From RGIG5612 sp963599255 (GTDB lineage: Bacteria > Bacillota > Clostridia > Lachnospirales > Lachnospiraceae): 20,918 nucleotides of DNA. This document shows positions 14,285 to 20,918 of the stretch, piece by piece; the first letter of the stretch is position 1, and each line of letters opens with the position of its first letter. Location of the stretch: positions 1 through 20,918 of the forward strand of contig CAVBWS010000037.1 in assembly GCA_963599255.1 (NCBI GenBank), in the 5' to 3' direction. The notes below the pieces were generated by a model that saw only the letters and a list, made by a program, of their open reading frames with translations, did no database searches and was not told the DNA's origin. The position numbers and the translations under genes were made by a program.

Positions 14285-16315
14285 CTACAATACTGCCATT
14301 GCAGCGTCATATCCGCTTCTTACAGCATCCGCTATCTGTCCCGGACGGCTGCTGTCTCCGATTACAGTAACAGGAATGTCTCCCGCCATGTTCTTGATCT
14401 CGTCTACTATATCTGTATTAGAACGGGTTCCCACCGAATAGATAACGGTGTCAGCCGGAATCGTAACCTTCTCTTCGCCCTGCAGGAAGGTTACATCCTT
14501 ATCTCCTATGCTGACACACGGAGCAGCAAGATACTGCTTTATTTTCCGCTTATCCATCTCATCTAACAGAGCATTTCTGTAATAGCCGAATGTTTCCTTG
14601 GCCATCTTCGGATTACGAGACAGAACAGTCACCTCATGATCATTACGAGCCAGATGGCAGCCTACCTCGCAGCCTGCCATGCCGCCGCCTATAATAACAA
14701 CACGTTTGCCGATATTATCCATGTTATTATACACTTCTACGGCAGACATTGCTTTTTCGATGCCCGGAAGATCCGGAACAACATCATGTCCGCCTACTCC
14801 AACCAGGATAACATCAGGATTTACCTTATCTATTAGCTCTTTGCTGCATGGAGTATTTAATAATATATTAGCACCACATTCATATGCCTCCTTGATCAGA
14901 AGATTCTTGAAGTTGCACAGATCCACCTTATCCTCATCATTGTCAGTGAAATTAATGGTTCCGCCCAGCACACTGCTCTTTTCAACTAATGTTACGAAAT
15001 GTCCCCTTTCCTTAGCCGTAATAGCAGCCTGAAGTCCTGCAGCGCCGCCGCCTACGATCAAAACATGGCGAGCCTGTGTCGGAGCCGGAAGACGCTCAGG
15101 ATAATTGCCGAATCCTGTCTTCGGATTGATAGCGCAGTCTCCCATAGAAAACGGCGAATATATGCGTTCCCATTTCTCCTTATCTTCCATGAATCGCTGC
15201 GGCATCTTCGTATCTGTAGGATGCTCATCAAATCCCGGATAGCAGTGGAAGCACCTTACACATCTTCTGATATGATCTTCCCTTCCTAACATGGTCTTAA
15301 TAGGAAAGTCAGGATCTGCGAAGCACTGTCTTCCCAGCTCAACAAAATCCGCCTTGCCGGTGGATATAATGTCCTCACACATAGCTGGGTCATTAATGCC
15401 GCCTATAACTGCCACCTTGCTCTTAGTTACTGCTGCCTTAACCTTGGCTGCAAATCCTACATTTACGCCATGAATATCGAAGAAATCCGAAAATGTATTG
15501 GTTCCGTTTCCCGGTGCCTTCTGTCCTGTGGAGATCTGTATAATATCAGCCAGGCCATCAATGCATCGACAAAACTCCACTGTATCATCAATAGTAAGAC
15601 CATTAGGATCACCATATCCATCCTCTGCACTGATACGGATCTCTAAGATATGGTCTTCTCCCAGGCCACGCCTGCAGGCCTCTAGGAATCTCTTCGGAAA
15701 TCTGGCACGATTCTCTATACTTCCGCCATATTCATCAGTACGGGTATTAATAGCCGGTGAGACAAATTGATGGAACAGGAAGCTGTGGCCTCCATGGAAT
15801 AATACTCCGTCGAATCCGCATGCAACCGCGAACTTACATGCCACCTCCACATCATGCTCTAACTTCAGCATTTCAGCCTCGTCCATAGCCTTTACATGCA
15901 CGCCGTCAGGCCTGTCCCAATCCACAGGTCCGTAAGGCTGTTTGCATTTAACTTCACGGGCTTCATGACTGAATTCCAGATATGACAAGGCTCCATGCTT
16001 CTTGATACGATCTGAATATTCCTTCATCATCTCGAAATGCTTGCCTTCATATTTGGTGTAATCAATCGGCTCTGCTACAAAGTCCGCTATTCCGTCATCA
16101 AAATTAATACAGATCTCTCCGGTAGATACTGCACCGAAACCGCCCTTGGCACGGTTTTCCACCATACGATATACATTTTCTGCCATAGGCGGAATTGTAA
16201 AGATCGCATGCGCGAACATGGTAGGTGCTGCTATCAAGCGATTGCGATACACCTTACCTCTGATCTGCATCGGTGTAAAAAGATTCGGATATTTGGCAAA
16301 TCCTAACTTCTCCAT
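14285..16315 (-). CDS. NADH:flavin oxidoreductase, Old Yellow Enzyme / dienoyl-CoA reductase type
   Basis: This 676-aa protein has three parts: an FMN-binding OYE barrel (about 10-345; FHGGHSFLFHQFVSPAINTR, EYGGSIENRARF), a [4Fe-4S] site with Cys 352, 355, 358 and 394, and FAD/NAD(P)H domains (VLIVGGGAAGLQAA at 418-431, VVIIGGGMAGCEVG at 539-552). Family members include 2,4-dienoyl-CoA reductase, trimethylamine dehydrogenase and BaiCD/BaiH. The gap of 35 residues between the third and fourth cysteines is longer than the about 12 I expect. It is the first gene from P1, co-transcribed with pucR. It could feed NADH electrons to the PreA-like protein or reduce a different unsaturated substrate; neither is shown. 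Start at 16315 with AGGAAGGAG 8 bases upstream. Confidence 0.9.
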   Translation of the reverse strand: MEKLGFAKYPNLFTPMQIRGKVYRNRLIAAPTMFAHAIFTIPPMAENVYRMVENRAKGGFGAVSTGEICINFDDGIADFVAEPIDYTKYEGKHFEMMKEYSDRIKKHGALSYLEFSHEAREVKCKQPYGPVDWDRPDGVHVKAMDEAEMLKLEHDVEVACKFAVACGFDGVLFHGGHSFLFHQFVSPAINTRTDEYGGSIENRARFPKRFLEACRRGLGEDHILEIRISAEDGYGDPNGLTIDDTVEFCRCIDGLADIIQISTGQKAPGNGTNTFSDFFDIHGVNVGFAAKVKAAVTKSKVAVIGGINDPAMCEDIISTGKADFVELGRQCFADPDFPIKTMLGREDHIRRCVRCFHCYPGFDEHPTDTKMPQRFMEDKEKWERIYSPFSMGDCAINPKTGFGNYPERLPAPTQARHVLIVGGGAAGLQAAITAKERGHFVTLVEKSSVLGGTINFTDNDEDKVDLCNFKNLLIKEAYECGANILLNTPCSKELIDKVNPDVILVGVGGHDVVPDLPGIEKAMSAVEVYNNMDNIGKRVVIIGGGMAGCEVGCHLARNDHEVTVLSRNPKMAKETFGYYRNALLDEMDKRKIKQYLAAPCVSIGDKDVTFLQGEEKVTIPADTVIYSVGTRSNTDIVDEIKNMAGDIPVTVIGDSSRPGQIADAVRSGYDAAMAVL

Positions 16316-16372
16316 ATATTGTTGTCTCCTTCCTTCACTGCCGGTTTTTTCCTTTTTTTACCTGAGTATTAT

Positions 16373-16400
16373 TTTATAGCACAGAAAAAGAGCATGTCAA
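16373..16400 (-). promoter_or_regulatory. Predicted promoter P1 of the flavoprotein/pucR unit
   Basis: Consensus TTGACA (16395-16400), 16-base spacer, TATAAA (16373-16378). It is the strongest promoter match in the window and has no copy of the P2/P3 operator at the corresponding position. The -35 overlaps the loop and 3' arm of the upstream terminator. Confidence 0.75.
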
Positions 16401-16413
16401 TCGACATGCCCTC
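16384..16413 (-). terminator. Rho-independent terminator after the peptidoglycan hydrolase gene
   Basis: On the minus strand an 11-bp stem (16413-16403 with 16398-16388, two G-U pairs) around GATT is followed by a run of U. It lies about 40 bases after the hydrolase stop. Confidence 0.8.
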
Positions 16414-16452
16414 ATAACCTTAGTCGTAATTCATTATGCATCGGTCATCTGA

Positions 16453-17499
16453 TTACTGCGGAAGATAGCCCCAGTAAACAGTGCTTCCCATGCTTTCATT
16501 GTTGTATCTTGCGATCCAGTCATCAAGAGACAATGTCTCCAGATATCCGATACTTGATACTACCTGTCCGTTGCCGATATAGATACCAACGTGTCCGAAC
16601 TGTCTGCCCAGATATGTATTAGTGCTTCTTGTAGCAATAACCATGCCCGGTGCCAGCTCGTTTATGTCATTGCTGTAGCATACATATGCCCAGTAATCAT
16701 TGGCATTAAATCCTGTATTGTCTGAATACCAGCTATCTGCCAATCCGCTTGTAACTGCATATGAGTAATATGTAGGACGCAGATTGTTGATATTATAACT
16801 TAAAACGCCGGCATTCTTAAGAACCTGTGTTACCCATGCAGCACAATATCCTGATGCTGTTGCAGGCGTGCTATATACAGCATTGATTACTGCCTCTGCA
16901 TAATCTTCATAAGAGATAGATGATGAAGAATCATCTGTATCATAGGAAGTTCCCAGCAGTGCGCCGAAAGTCTCAGATCCGGCCACGCCATCAACGCTGA
17001 GGCCATAATCGCTCTGGAAATTCATAAGAGCTGCCTCTGTCAGCTCTCCGAAATATCCTGTGGCAACGCTGACGAAATATCCGTAATCAGCCAGAAGAAC
17101 CTGCAGCGTGTATACGTCATTACCCTCCGTGCCATAATACAGGGCTCCCGATAACGAGCTCTCATCATATGAATATCCGTTGCTGTACGGAACATATGAA
17201 TCGCCTGATTCAGAATTCGTTGTAACCCCCAAGAAATTGGTTGTAATAGGTCCTGCAACGCCGTCTACATCCAGTCCATAATCAGACTGAAATGACATAA
17301 CGGCTGCCTGGGTTATATCTCCGTAATATCCTGTAGGCTCGTCATAAAAATATCCGTAATATGCCAATGTTTCCTGCAGAGAATATACATCATCACCGCT
17401 TGTTCCATATGATAATGCACGGCCTGCTGCAAGCGTTGTACCGCACATGCTAATAACCAATCCTGTAGCAATTAATGCTGTTGAAAGTTTCTTCTTCAT
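16453..17499 (-). CDS. Secreted peptidoglycan hydrolase: two PG-binding domains plus NlpC/P60-like domain
   Basis: This 348-aa precursor has a signal peptide (residues 1-25, ISMCGTTLAAG) and two peptidoglycan-binding type 1 repeats: about 33-90 with SLQETLAYYGYF and AAVMSFQSDYGLDVDGVAG, and about 122-183 with TLQVLLADYGYF and AALMNFQSDYGLSVDGVAG. A serine/acidic linker follows. The C-terminal cysteine peptidase-like domain (about 197-348) has Cys219 in SGYCAAWVTQVL and His303 in QFGHVGIYIGNG, the catalytic pair of NlpC/P60 enzymes; CHAP is the alternative reading. It probably cuts stem peptides of the cell wall. It has its own promoter, WalR-like box and terminator, so it is unlinked to the pyrimidine genes. 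Ribosome site AAAGGGTGA. Confidence 0.9.
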   Translation of the reverse strand: MKKKLSTALIATGLVISMCGTTLAAGRALSYGTSGDDVYSLQETLAYYGYFYDEPTGYYGDITQAAVMSFQSDYGLDVDGVAGPITTNFLGVTTNSESGDSYVPYSNGYSYDESSLSGALYYGTEGNDVYTLQVLLADYGYFVSVATGYFGELTEAALMNFQSDYGLSVDGVAGSETFGALLGTSYDTDDSSSSISYEDYAEAVINAVYSTPATASGYCAAWVTQVLKNAGVLSYNINNLRPTYYSYAVTSGLADSWYSDNTGFNANDYWAYVCYSNDINELAPGMVIATRSTNTYLGRQFGHVGIYIGNGQVVSSIGYLETLSLDDWIARYNNESMGSTVYWGYLPQ

Positions 17500-17529
17500 A
17501 ACTCACCCTTTTGTAAAATTTCACATTTC

Positions 17530-17546
17530 TGTTAACATTTCGTTAA
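17530..17546 (+). promoter_or_regulatory. WalR-like box in the hydrolase 5' leader
   Basis: TGTTAA-CATTT-CGTTAA matches the WalR consensus TGTWAH-N5-TGTWAH at all but one base. WalR (YycF) controls wall hydrolase genes in Firmicutes, which fits the gene. The box lies downstream of the -10. Confidence 0.4.
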
Positions 17547-17555
17547 TACTCTCGA

Positions 17556-17584
17556 AATATATCACAGGATTTTTCTTTTAACAA
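17556..17584 (-). promoter_or_regulatory. Predicted promoter of the peptidoglycan hydrolase gene
   Basis: TTGTTA (17579-17584), 17-base spacer, TATATT (17556-17561) on the minus strand, about 57 bases before the start codon. Confidence 0.55.
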
Positions 17585-17624
17585 GTAAATTTTACAAAAA
17601 TGTTAAGTTTTTGTTTCAATTATT

Positions 17625-19001
17625 TCAACCTTCTGCTTTTTGGCCTGCAGGATAGTTGGCCTCATAGAGTTTATGAAGTCTTTCTACATTGGACTGATGC
17701 TTATCGATCGCATCCATGATCAGATCCACCGACGATTCAGTTTCATAAATACTGCTGTCGATTGACAGATGATAATGAGTAGCCAAACCCCACGGAGCAT
17801 CTGTGAAATGGTGGCAATAGCTGGCTCTCGCCTGGTCTTCTCTCTTGACCAGTTCCATTGCCTTCTTTTTATCAACGCCAAACTGTTTCATGATACGTTC
17901 AGCTCTGTAGCTTCTGTCAGCAGCAATAAATATATTGAAGGTATTAGGTCTTCCCTTAAGCACATAAGATCCCAGTCGTCCTACTATAACGCAGCTCTCC
18001 TTGGAGGCAAGTTCTCTTATGACCTTGCTCTGTGCCGCAAATATGGCATCCTGCTTGGATATATTGTGGCTGGCTGCGTAGCTTTGATTATACAGATTAT
18101 ATATAAGTCCCAGCGGGAGCTTCTCTTCATTCTTCTCTACTTCTTCAACGCCTATTCCGGCAGCATCTGCAGTACGTGCTATAAGAGCCTGATCATAAAA
18201 TGGTATACCCAGCTTCTCTGCCAGCAGCTGTCCTATCTCATGTCCGCCTGTACCAAATTCACGCTCAATAGTAATAACCAGCGGTGAATTTCTGGAAGCA
18301 ACGCTCTCCATGGTAACTTCCTGGTCGCCATTAAGCCAGCGATTGATGATCGCAAGATGCTTATTGCAAAACTGAACAACTAGGCCTACCAAAAATGCTG
18401 CTATAATAGTTCCCTCACGCACACCCACAAGAGTATGGAAGGACAGAAGCGAGATAATAACGCCAATGGCGATCTCCATGAAATCCCAGGCTATTTTAAG
18501 ATGACCGAATTCCTTGTGAAACTTCTCAGAAATTACGCTGATGGTTCCTTCAGCCGGCATGATAAACAGATTGGCCTTAACTTCCAGGAACAGACCGATG
18601 CCCATGAAAATACATGCCAATATTATCAGCACCAATCTAGCTATATAACTGGTAACCACCAAACCGGACAGCATAGAGATTCCTAAGTCTGTAAACTTAC
18701 CAAATGCAATGGCAAGAGCCAGCTGACACAGCTGGATCGGCTTGTACTCCTTATTAAGCAATATGATCTGCACGATGATATATATACAGTGAAGTGCAAT
18801 TATCATATTACCCACTGTGCAAATGCCGCTTAAGGATTCCGGCACCGCTCTGCTTACTACGTATGGAATGGTTGACGACGGTGATACACCCAGATCAGAC
18901 TTGGCTGAAAGTGCTACACCAAATGCAATAAAGAACAATCCTGCCAACAGAATAAATATTCTGACAGGCAGTTTGTCCGGCAACGATTTTTTTATTCTCA
19001 T
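17625..19001 (-). CDS. YczE/YitT-like membrane domain fused to a cytidylate kinase-like domain
   Basis: This 458-aa protein starts with a membrane domain (about 12-215, five to six helices; IFILLAGLFFIAFGVALSAK, LGVSPSSTIPYVVS, MPAEGTISVISEKF) resembling the YczE/YyaS/YitT group. After a short linker comes a complete PF13189-type domain (239-445): LVITIEREFGTGGHEIGQLL with the modified P-loop, RLGIPFYD-like LGIPFYDQALIA, and ESCVIVGRLGSYVLKGRPN. The kinase-like half is paralogous to the 1860-2489 protein. It should place the domain at the inner face of the membrane. Substrate and function are unknown. Start at 19001 with AAGGGGAG upstream; there is no good terminator before the hydrolase promoter. 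Confidence 0.88.
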   Translation of the reverse strand: MRIKKSLPDKLPVRIFILLAGLFFIAFGVALSAKSDLGVSPSSTIPYVVSRAVPESLSGICTVGNMIIALHCIYIIVQIILLNKEYKPIQLCQLALAIAFGKFTDLGISMLSGLVVTSYIARLVLIILACIFMGIGLFLEVKANLFIMPAEGTISVISEKFHKEFGHLKIAWDFMEIAIGVIISLLSFHTLVGVREGTIIAAFLVGLVVQFCNKHLAIINRWLNGDQEVTMESVASRNSPLVITIEREFGTGGHEIGQLLAEKLGIPFYDQALIARTADAAGIGVEEVEKNEEKLPLGLIYNLYNQSYAASHNISKQDAIFAAQSKVIRELASKESCVIVGRLGSYVLKGRPNTFNIFIAADRSYRAERIMKQFGVDKKKAMELVKREDQARASYCHHFTDAPWGLATHYHLSIDSSIYETESSVDLIMDAIDKHQSNVERLHKLYEANYPAGQKAEG

Positions 19002-19047
19002 ATTCGACTCCCCTTGAAAAAAATACGAATTGCTGTCTGAACTTTAA

Positions 19048-19076
19048 TGTTAACATAAGAATTCCCTTTTGTTAAC
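19048..19076. repeat. Two TGTTAAC direct repeats upstream of the fusion gene
   Basis: TGTTAAC at 19048-19054 and 19070-19076, start to start 22 bases (about two helical turns), 47-75 bases before the fusion gene's ATG. Possible regulator half-sites. No clear -35/-10 pair was found here. Confidence 0.3.
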
Positions 19077-19105
19077 TGCATAAAATAGGTTTTGCCGTCA
19101 TCATA

Positions 19106-19168
19106 CAAAATGCATCCTGCCGCCATTATGGTGTCTGGACACCGGCAGAACGACAATGCTTCATTTTG
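19106..19168. other. Extended stem-loop between cobQ and the fusion gene
   Basis: Nested pairing: CAAAATG/CATTTTG outside (19106-19112, 19162-19168), then short CAT/ATG, CTGCC/GGCAG (19117-19121, 19144-19148), and a perfect GGTGTC/GACACC hairpin with a 2-base loop at the tip (19130-19143). It lies 32 bases after the cobQ stop. It may be cobQ's terminator (UUUU in the 3' arm) or a structured RNA. Confidence 0.5.
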
Positions 19169-19199
19169 CAGTCTGTTTTTTCCTTATATAGGTATGTAT

Positions 19200-20717
19200 T
19201 TAGACCTCTCTGTTCAATATTTTATATACCAGATCCATATCAAGTCCTGCTCTTACAGCATCTGCCAGTTGGTCATACTGCTTTTCCTTATACTCTCCTT
19301 CATCGAAGGCTCCCAGCTGATTCATTTCAATGCCAGTTTTATTGCATAATGCTCCAAGAATTGCATCAGCTATCCCAGGCATGTCAAATATTCCGTGGAT
19401 ATAGCTTCCATAGATATTATTAGATTCAATGATAGGGTACATGGCTTTTATATTTTCTGATATTTCATGATCTGCCACTCCCGTCTGTCCTTCCTCGGCT
19501 GCTGCAGTTCTGCCCATGTGTATCTCATATCCGCTGAACTTATGCCCATTAAGTCCTGCCAGCATACCATTGAGTCCGGTAATAGTTCCGTCTGTCTGGG
19601 TCTGCACCTTCTCGCCTTCGAACTCAGTCACTATAGGAAGAAGCTCCATGCCCCTTATAGAGGCCGTATCCAATGATTCTGTATGTTCCGGATCTGAGAC
19701 AGACATTCCCAGCATCTGATATCCGCCGCAGATCCCAAATATCGGTATCCCCCTTGACGCCTGCTGCTTCACAGCAGCCTCCAGCCCCGTCTGCCTCATC
19801 CATTCCATGTCAGCTATAGTGCTCTTGGTGCCGGGTATTATGATCATATCCGGATCATTTAATTCACCAACTGAAGAAACATATCTTAAGGACACACCCT
19901 CATATCTCTCGAATGGACTAAAATCCGTGAAATTAGATATCCTCGGCAGCTTAATTACAGCTATGTCAATTAATCTGCGTGAAGTATCAGAGGCAAATCT
20001 CTCTGTCAGACTGTCTTCATCATCTATATCTACATGGACATAGGGGATCACCCCCGCAACAGGAACCCTGCACAAATCTTCCAAGATCTTAATACCGGGT
20101 TCCAGGATCTTCCTATCGCCGCGGAATTTATTAACAATGGTTCCCTTAATCCTGGCTTTCTCGTTCTCTTCCAGCAGTGCCACTGTTCCGTACAGCTGGG
20201 CAAATACTCCGCCCCTATCAATATCTCCCACCAGCAGGACCGGAGCATCAACCATTTCGGCAAGTCCCATGTTCACAATATCTTCCTGCTTTAGGTTGAT
20301 CTCTGCCGGGCTTCCTGCGCCTTCTATGACTATGATGTCATATTCTTCTGCGAGAGAATTATAAGCTTCCATTATAGCAGGGACAAATTCATGTTTCCTG
20401 CGATAATATTCCATGGCTTTCATATTGCCCATAACATGACCATTTACAATAACCTGACTTCCTACGTCAGTTGTAGGCTTCAGCAGAATAGGATTCATTC
20501 TTACATCAGGCTGTATGCCGGCGGCTTCAGCCTGCACCACCTGCGCTCTTCCCATCTCGCCCCCATCAGCAGTTATAAACGAATTAAGAGCCATATTCTG
20601 GCTCTTAAACGGAGCTGTCTTATATCCGTCCTGCCTGAAGATCCTGCATAAGCCTGCTGCTATCAGACTCTTGCCGGCATTGGACATTGTGCCTTGAATC
20701 ATTATATTTTTAGCCAT
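19200..20717 (-). CDS. cobQ: Cobyric acid synthase CobQ/CbiP
   Basis: Glutamine-dependent amidase of adenosylcobalamin synthesis, adding amide groups to the corrin ring side chains. From ATG 20715-20717 it is 505 aa, the usual length. The N-terminal dethiobiotin-synthetase-like domain has the P-loop GTMSNAGKS (9-17), SQNMALNS and the MNPILLKP stretch; VIEGAGSPAEINL and VGDIDRGGVFAQ follow. The C-terminal class I glutaminase has Cys330 in FGICGGYQMLG and His441 in YGSYIHGIFD. I prefer this start over the TTG 15 bases upstream, because GAAAGG overlaps that TTG and sits at proper spacing from the ATG. No other cobalamin gene is inside the window. No B12 riboswitch was seen in the 200 bases upstream. 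Confidence 0.96.
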   Translation of the reverse strand: MAKNIMIQGTMSNAGKSLIAAGLCRIFRQDGYKTAPFKSQNMALNSFITADGGEMGRAQVVQAEAAGIQPDVRMNPILLKPTTDVGSQVIVNGHVMGNMKAMEYYRRKHEFVPAIMEAYNSLAEEYDIIVIEGAGSPAEINLKQEDIVNMGLAEMVDAPVLLVGDIDRGGVFAQLYGTVALLEENEKARIKGTIVNKFRGDRKILEPGIKILEDLCRVPVAGVIPYVHVDIDDEDSLTERFASDTSRRLIDIAVIKLPRISNFTDFSPFERYEGVSLRYVSSVGELNDPDMIIIPGTKSTIADMEWMRQTGLEAAVKQQASRGIPIFGICGGYQMLGMSVSDPEHTESLDTASIRGMELLPIVTEFEGEKVQTQTDGTITGLNGMLAGLNGHKFSGYEIHMGRTAAAEEGQTGVADHEISENIKAMYPIIESNNIYGSYIHGIFDMPGIADAILGALCNKTGIEMNQLGAFDEGEYKEKQYDQLADAVRAGLDMDLVYKILNREV

Positions 20718-20768
20718 AATTGTACCTTTCAACCAGACTTACAGTTACGATTTGAAATAATAACAACT

Positions 20769-20823
20769 GTTCCCGTGCCGTGAACCTCGACATGCAGCCA
20801 CTGCTCGAAAACGCCTACGCTGA
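20769..20823. repeat. Dispersed repeat, joined copy
   Basis: Contains both repeat pieces in one block: the GTGCCGTG...CCTCG...TGCAGCCAC part matching 1823-1846, and 20796-20823 matching 1714-1741 at 24 of 28 positions. It lies in the cobQ upstream region, about 50 to 105 bases before the start codon. Confidence 0.55.
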
Positions 20824-20847
20824 TGTGTTATAAAAGTCCTGGACGGC

Positions 20848-20888
20848 AGATACGAGTGAGCCGTGCTTGCACGAGCAAACTCGTATCT
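20848..20888. other. Stem-loop near the right window edge
   Basis: AGATACGAGT (20848-20857) pairs perfectly with ACTCGTATCT (20879-20888), with an inner GTGC-TT-GCAC hairpin at the tip. The word TGCAYGAGCAA occurs in the stem and again just downstream (TGCATGAGCAAGTA at the edge). It may belong to the same repeat family or to a leader RNA cut by the window end. Confidence 0.5.
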
Positions 20889-20918
20889 ATCGGACAGGCT
20901 AACCTGCATGAGCAAGTA

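Larger units (their letters stand above)
17509..17599. repeat. Perfect 13-bp inverted repeat flanking the hydrolase promoter
   Basis: TTTTGTAAAATTT (17509-17521) and AAATTTTACAAAA (17587-17599) are exact inverted copies 65 bases apart, enclosing the promoter and the WalR-like box. AT-rich, so chance or weak structure is possible. Confidence 0.5.

Noticed and set aside
20718..20918. Cobalamin riboswitch upstream of cobQ
   Set aside because: CAGTGGC/GCCACTG occurs, but within the dispersed repeat; no B12 box or the other conserved riboswitch elements are visible.
1..20918. CRISPR arrays, tRNA or rRNA genes, insertion sequences, phage genes
   Set aside because: No regularly spaced repeats, cloverleaf or rRNA-like segments, transposase or phage proteins were found on either strand.

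Overview
The window looks like a chromosomal segment of an anaerobic, low-to-moderate GC Firmicute, probably a Lachnospiraceae-type Clostridium relative. The basis is strong AGGAGG-type ribosome sites, sigma-A-like promoters, iron-sulfur and iron-dependent fermentative enzymes, PF13189 cytidylate-kinase-like proteins and a secreted NlpC/P60-type hydrolase. No species name can be read from the sequence. Every confident gene is on the minus strand, so transcription runs from high to low coordinates.

The core (about 1860-16315) is a catabolic cluster that fits reductive pyrimidine degradation followed by disposal of beta-alanine. It appears to have three transcription units. P1 (about 16400) drives an Old-Yellow-Enzyme-type Fe-S flavoprotein and a PucR-family regulator. 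P2 (about 13063) drives a class III aminotransferase and an iron alcohol dehydrogenase. P3 (about 10431) drives an ABC importer (ATPase, two permeases, NMT1/THI5-like binding protein), dihydropyrimidinase, a PreA-like dihydropyrimidine dehydrogenase, an M20-type ureidopropionase/N-carbamoyl amino acid hydrolase and a small cytidylate-kinase-like protein. The inferred route is uracil or thymine import, reduction, ring opening, decarbamoylation to beta-alanine (or its methyl analogue), transamination to malonate semialdehyde, and reduction to 3-hydroxypropionate.

Two things stand out. First, the binding protein is a natural circular permutant: after the signal peptide comes the segment that normally forms the C-terminal two thirds of the family, and the normal N-terminal about 95 residues are at the C-terminus. 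Second, P2 and P3 carry the same three-half-site operator array (TTGTGC-type half-sites, identical spacing), placed exactly 9 bases upstream of each -35 box, while P1 lacks it. The P3 transcript also has a leader with a perfect 15-bp hairpin and a competing alternative hairpin.

Left of the cluster (1-1859) is an apparently decayed zone: a strong terminator, a possible 43-codon membrane ORF, an SfsA-like C-terminal remnant, an intact EamA/DMT transporter, a 30-codon methyltransferase start whose gene is gone, and palindromic repeat pieces. Right of the cluster (16453-20717) are a secreted peptidoglycan hydrolase, an unusual fusion of a YczE/YitT-like membrane domain to a cytidylate-kinase-like domain, and cobyric acid synthase. 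The last 200 bases hold a second copy of the left-end repeat and a stem-loop. I see no tRNA, rRNA, CRISPR array, insertion sequence or phage gene.
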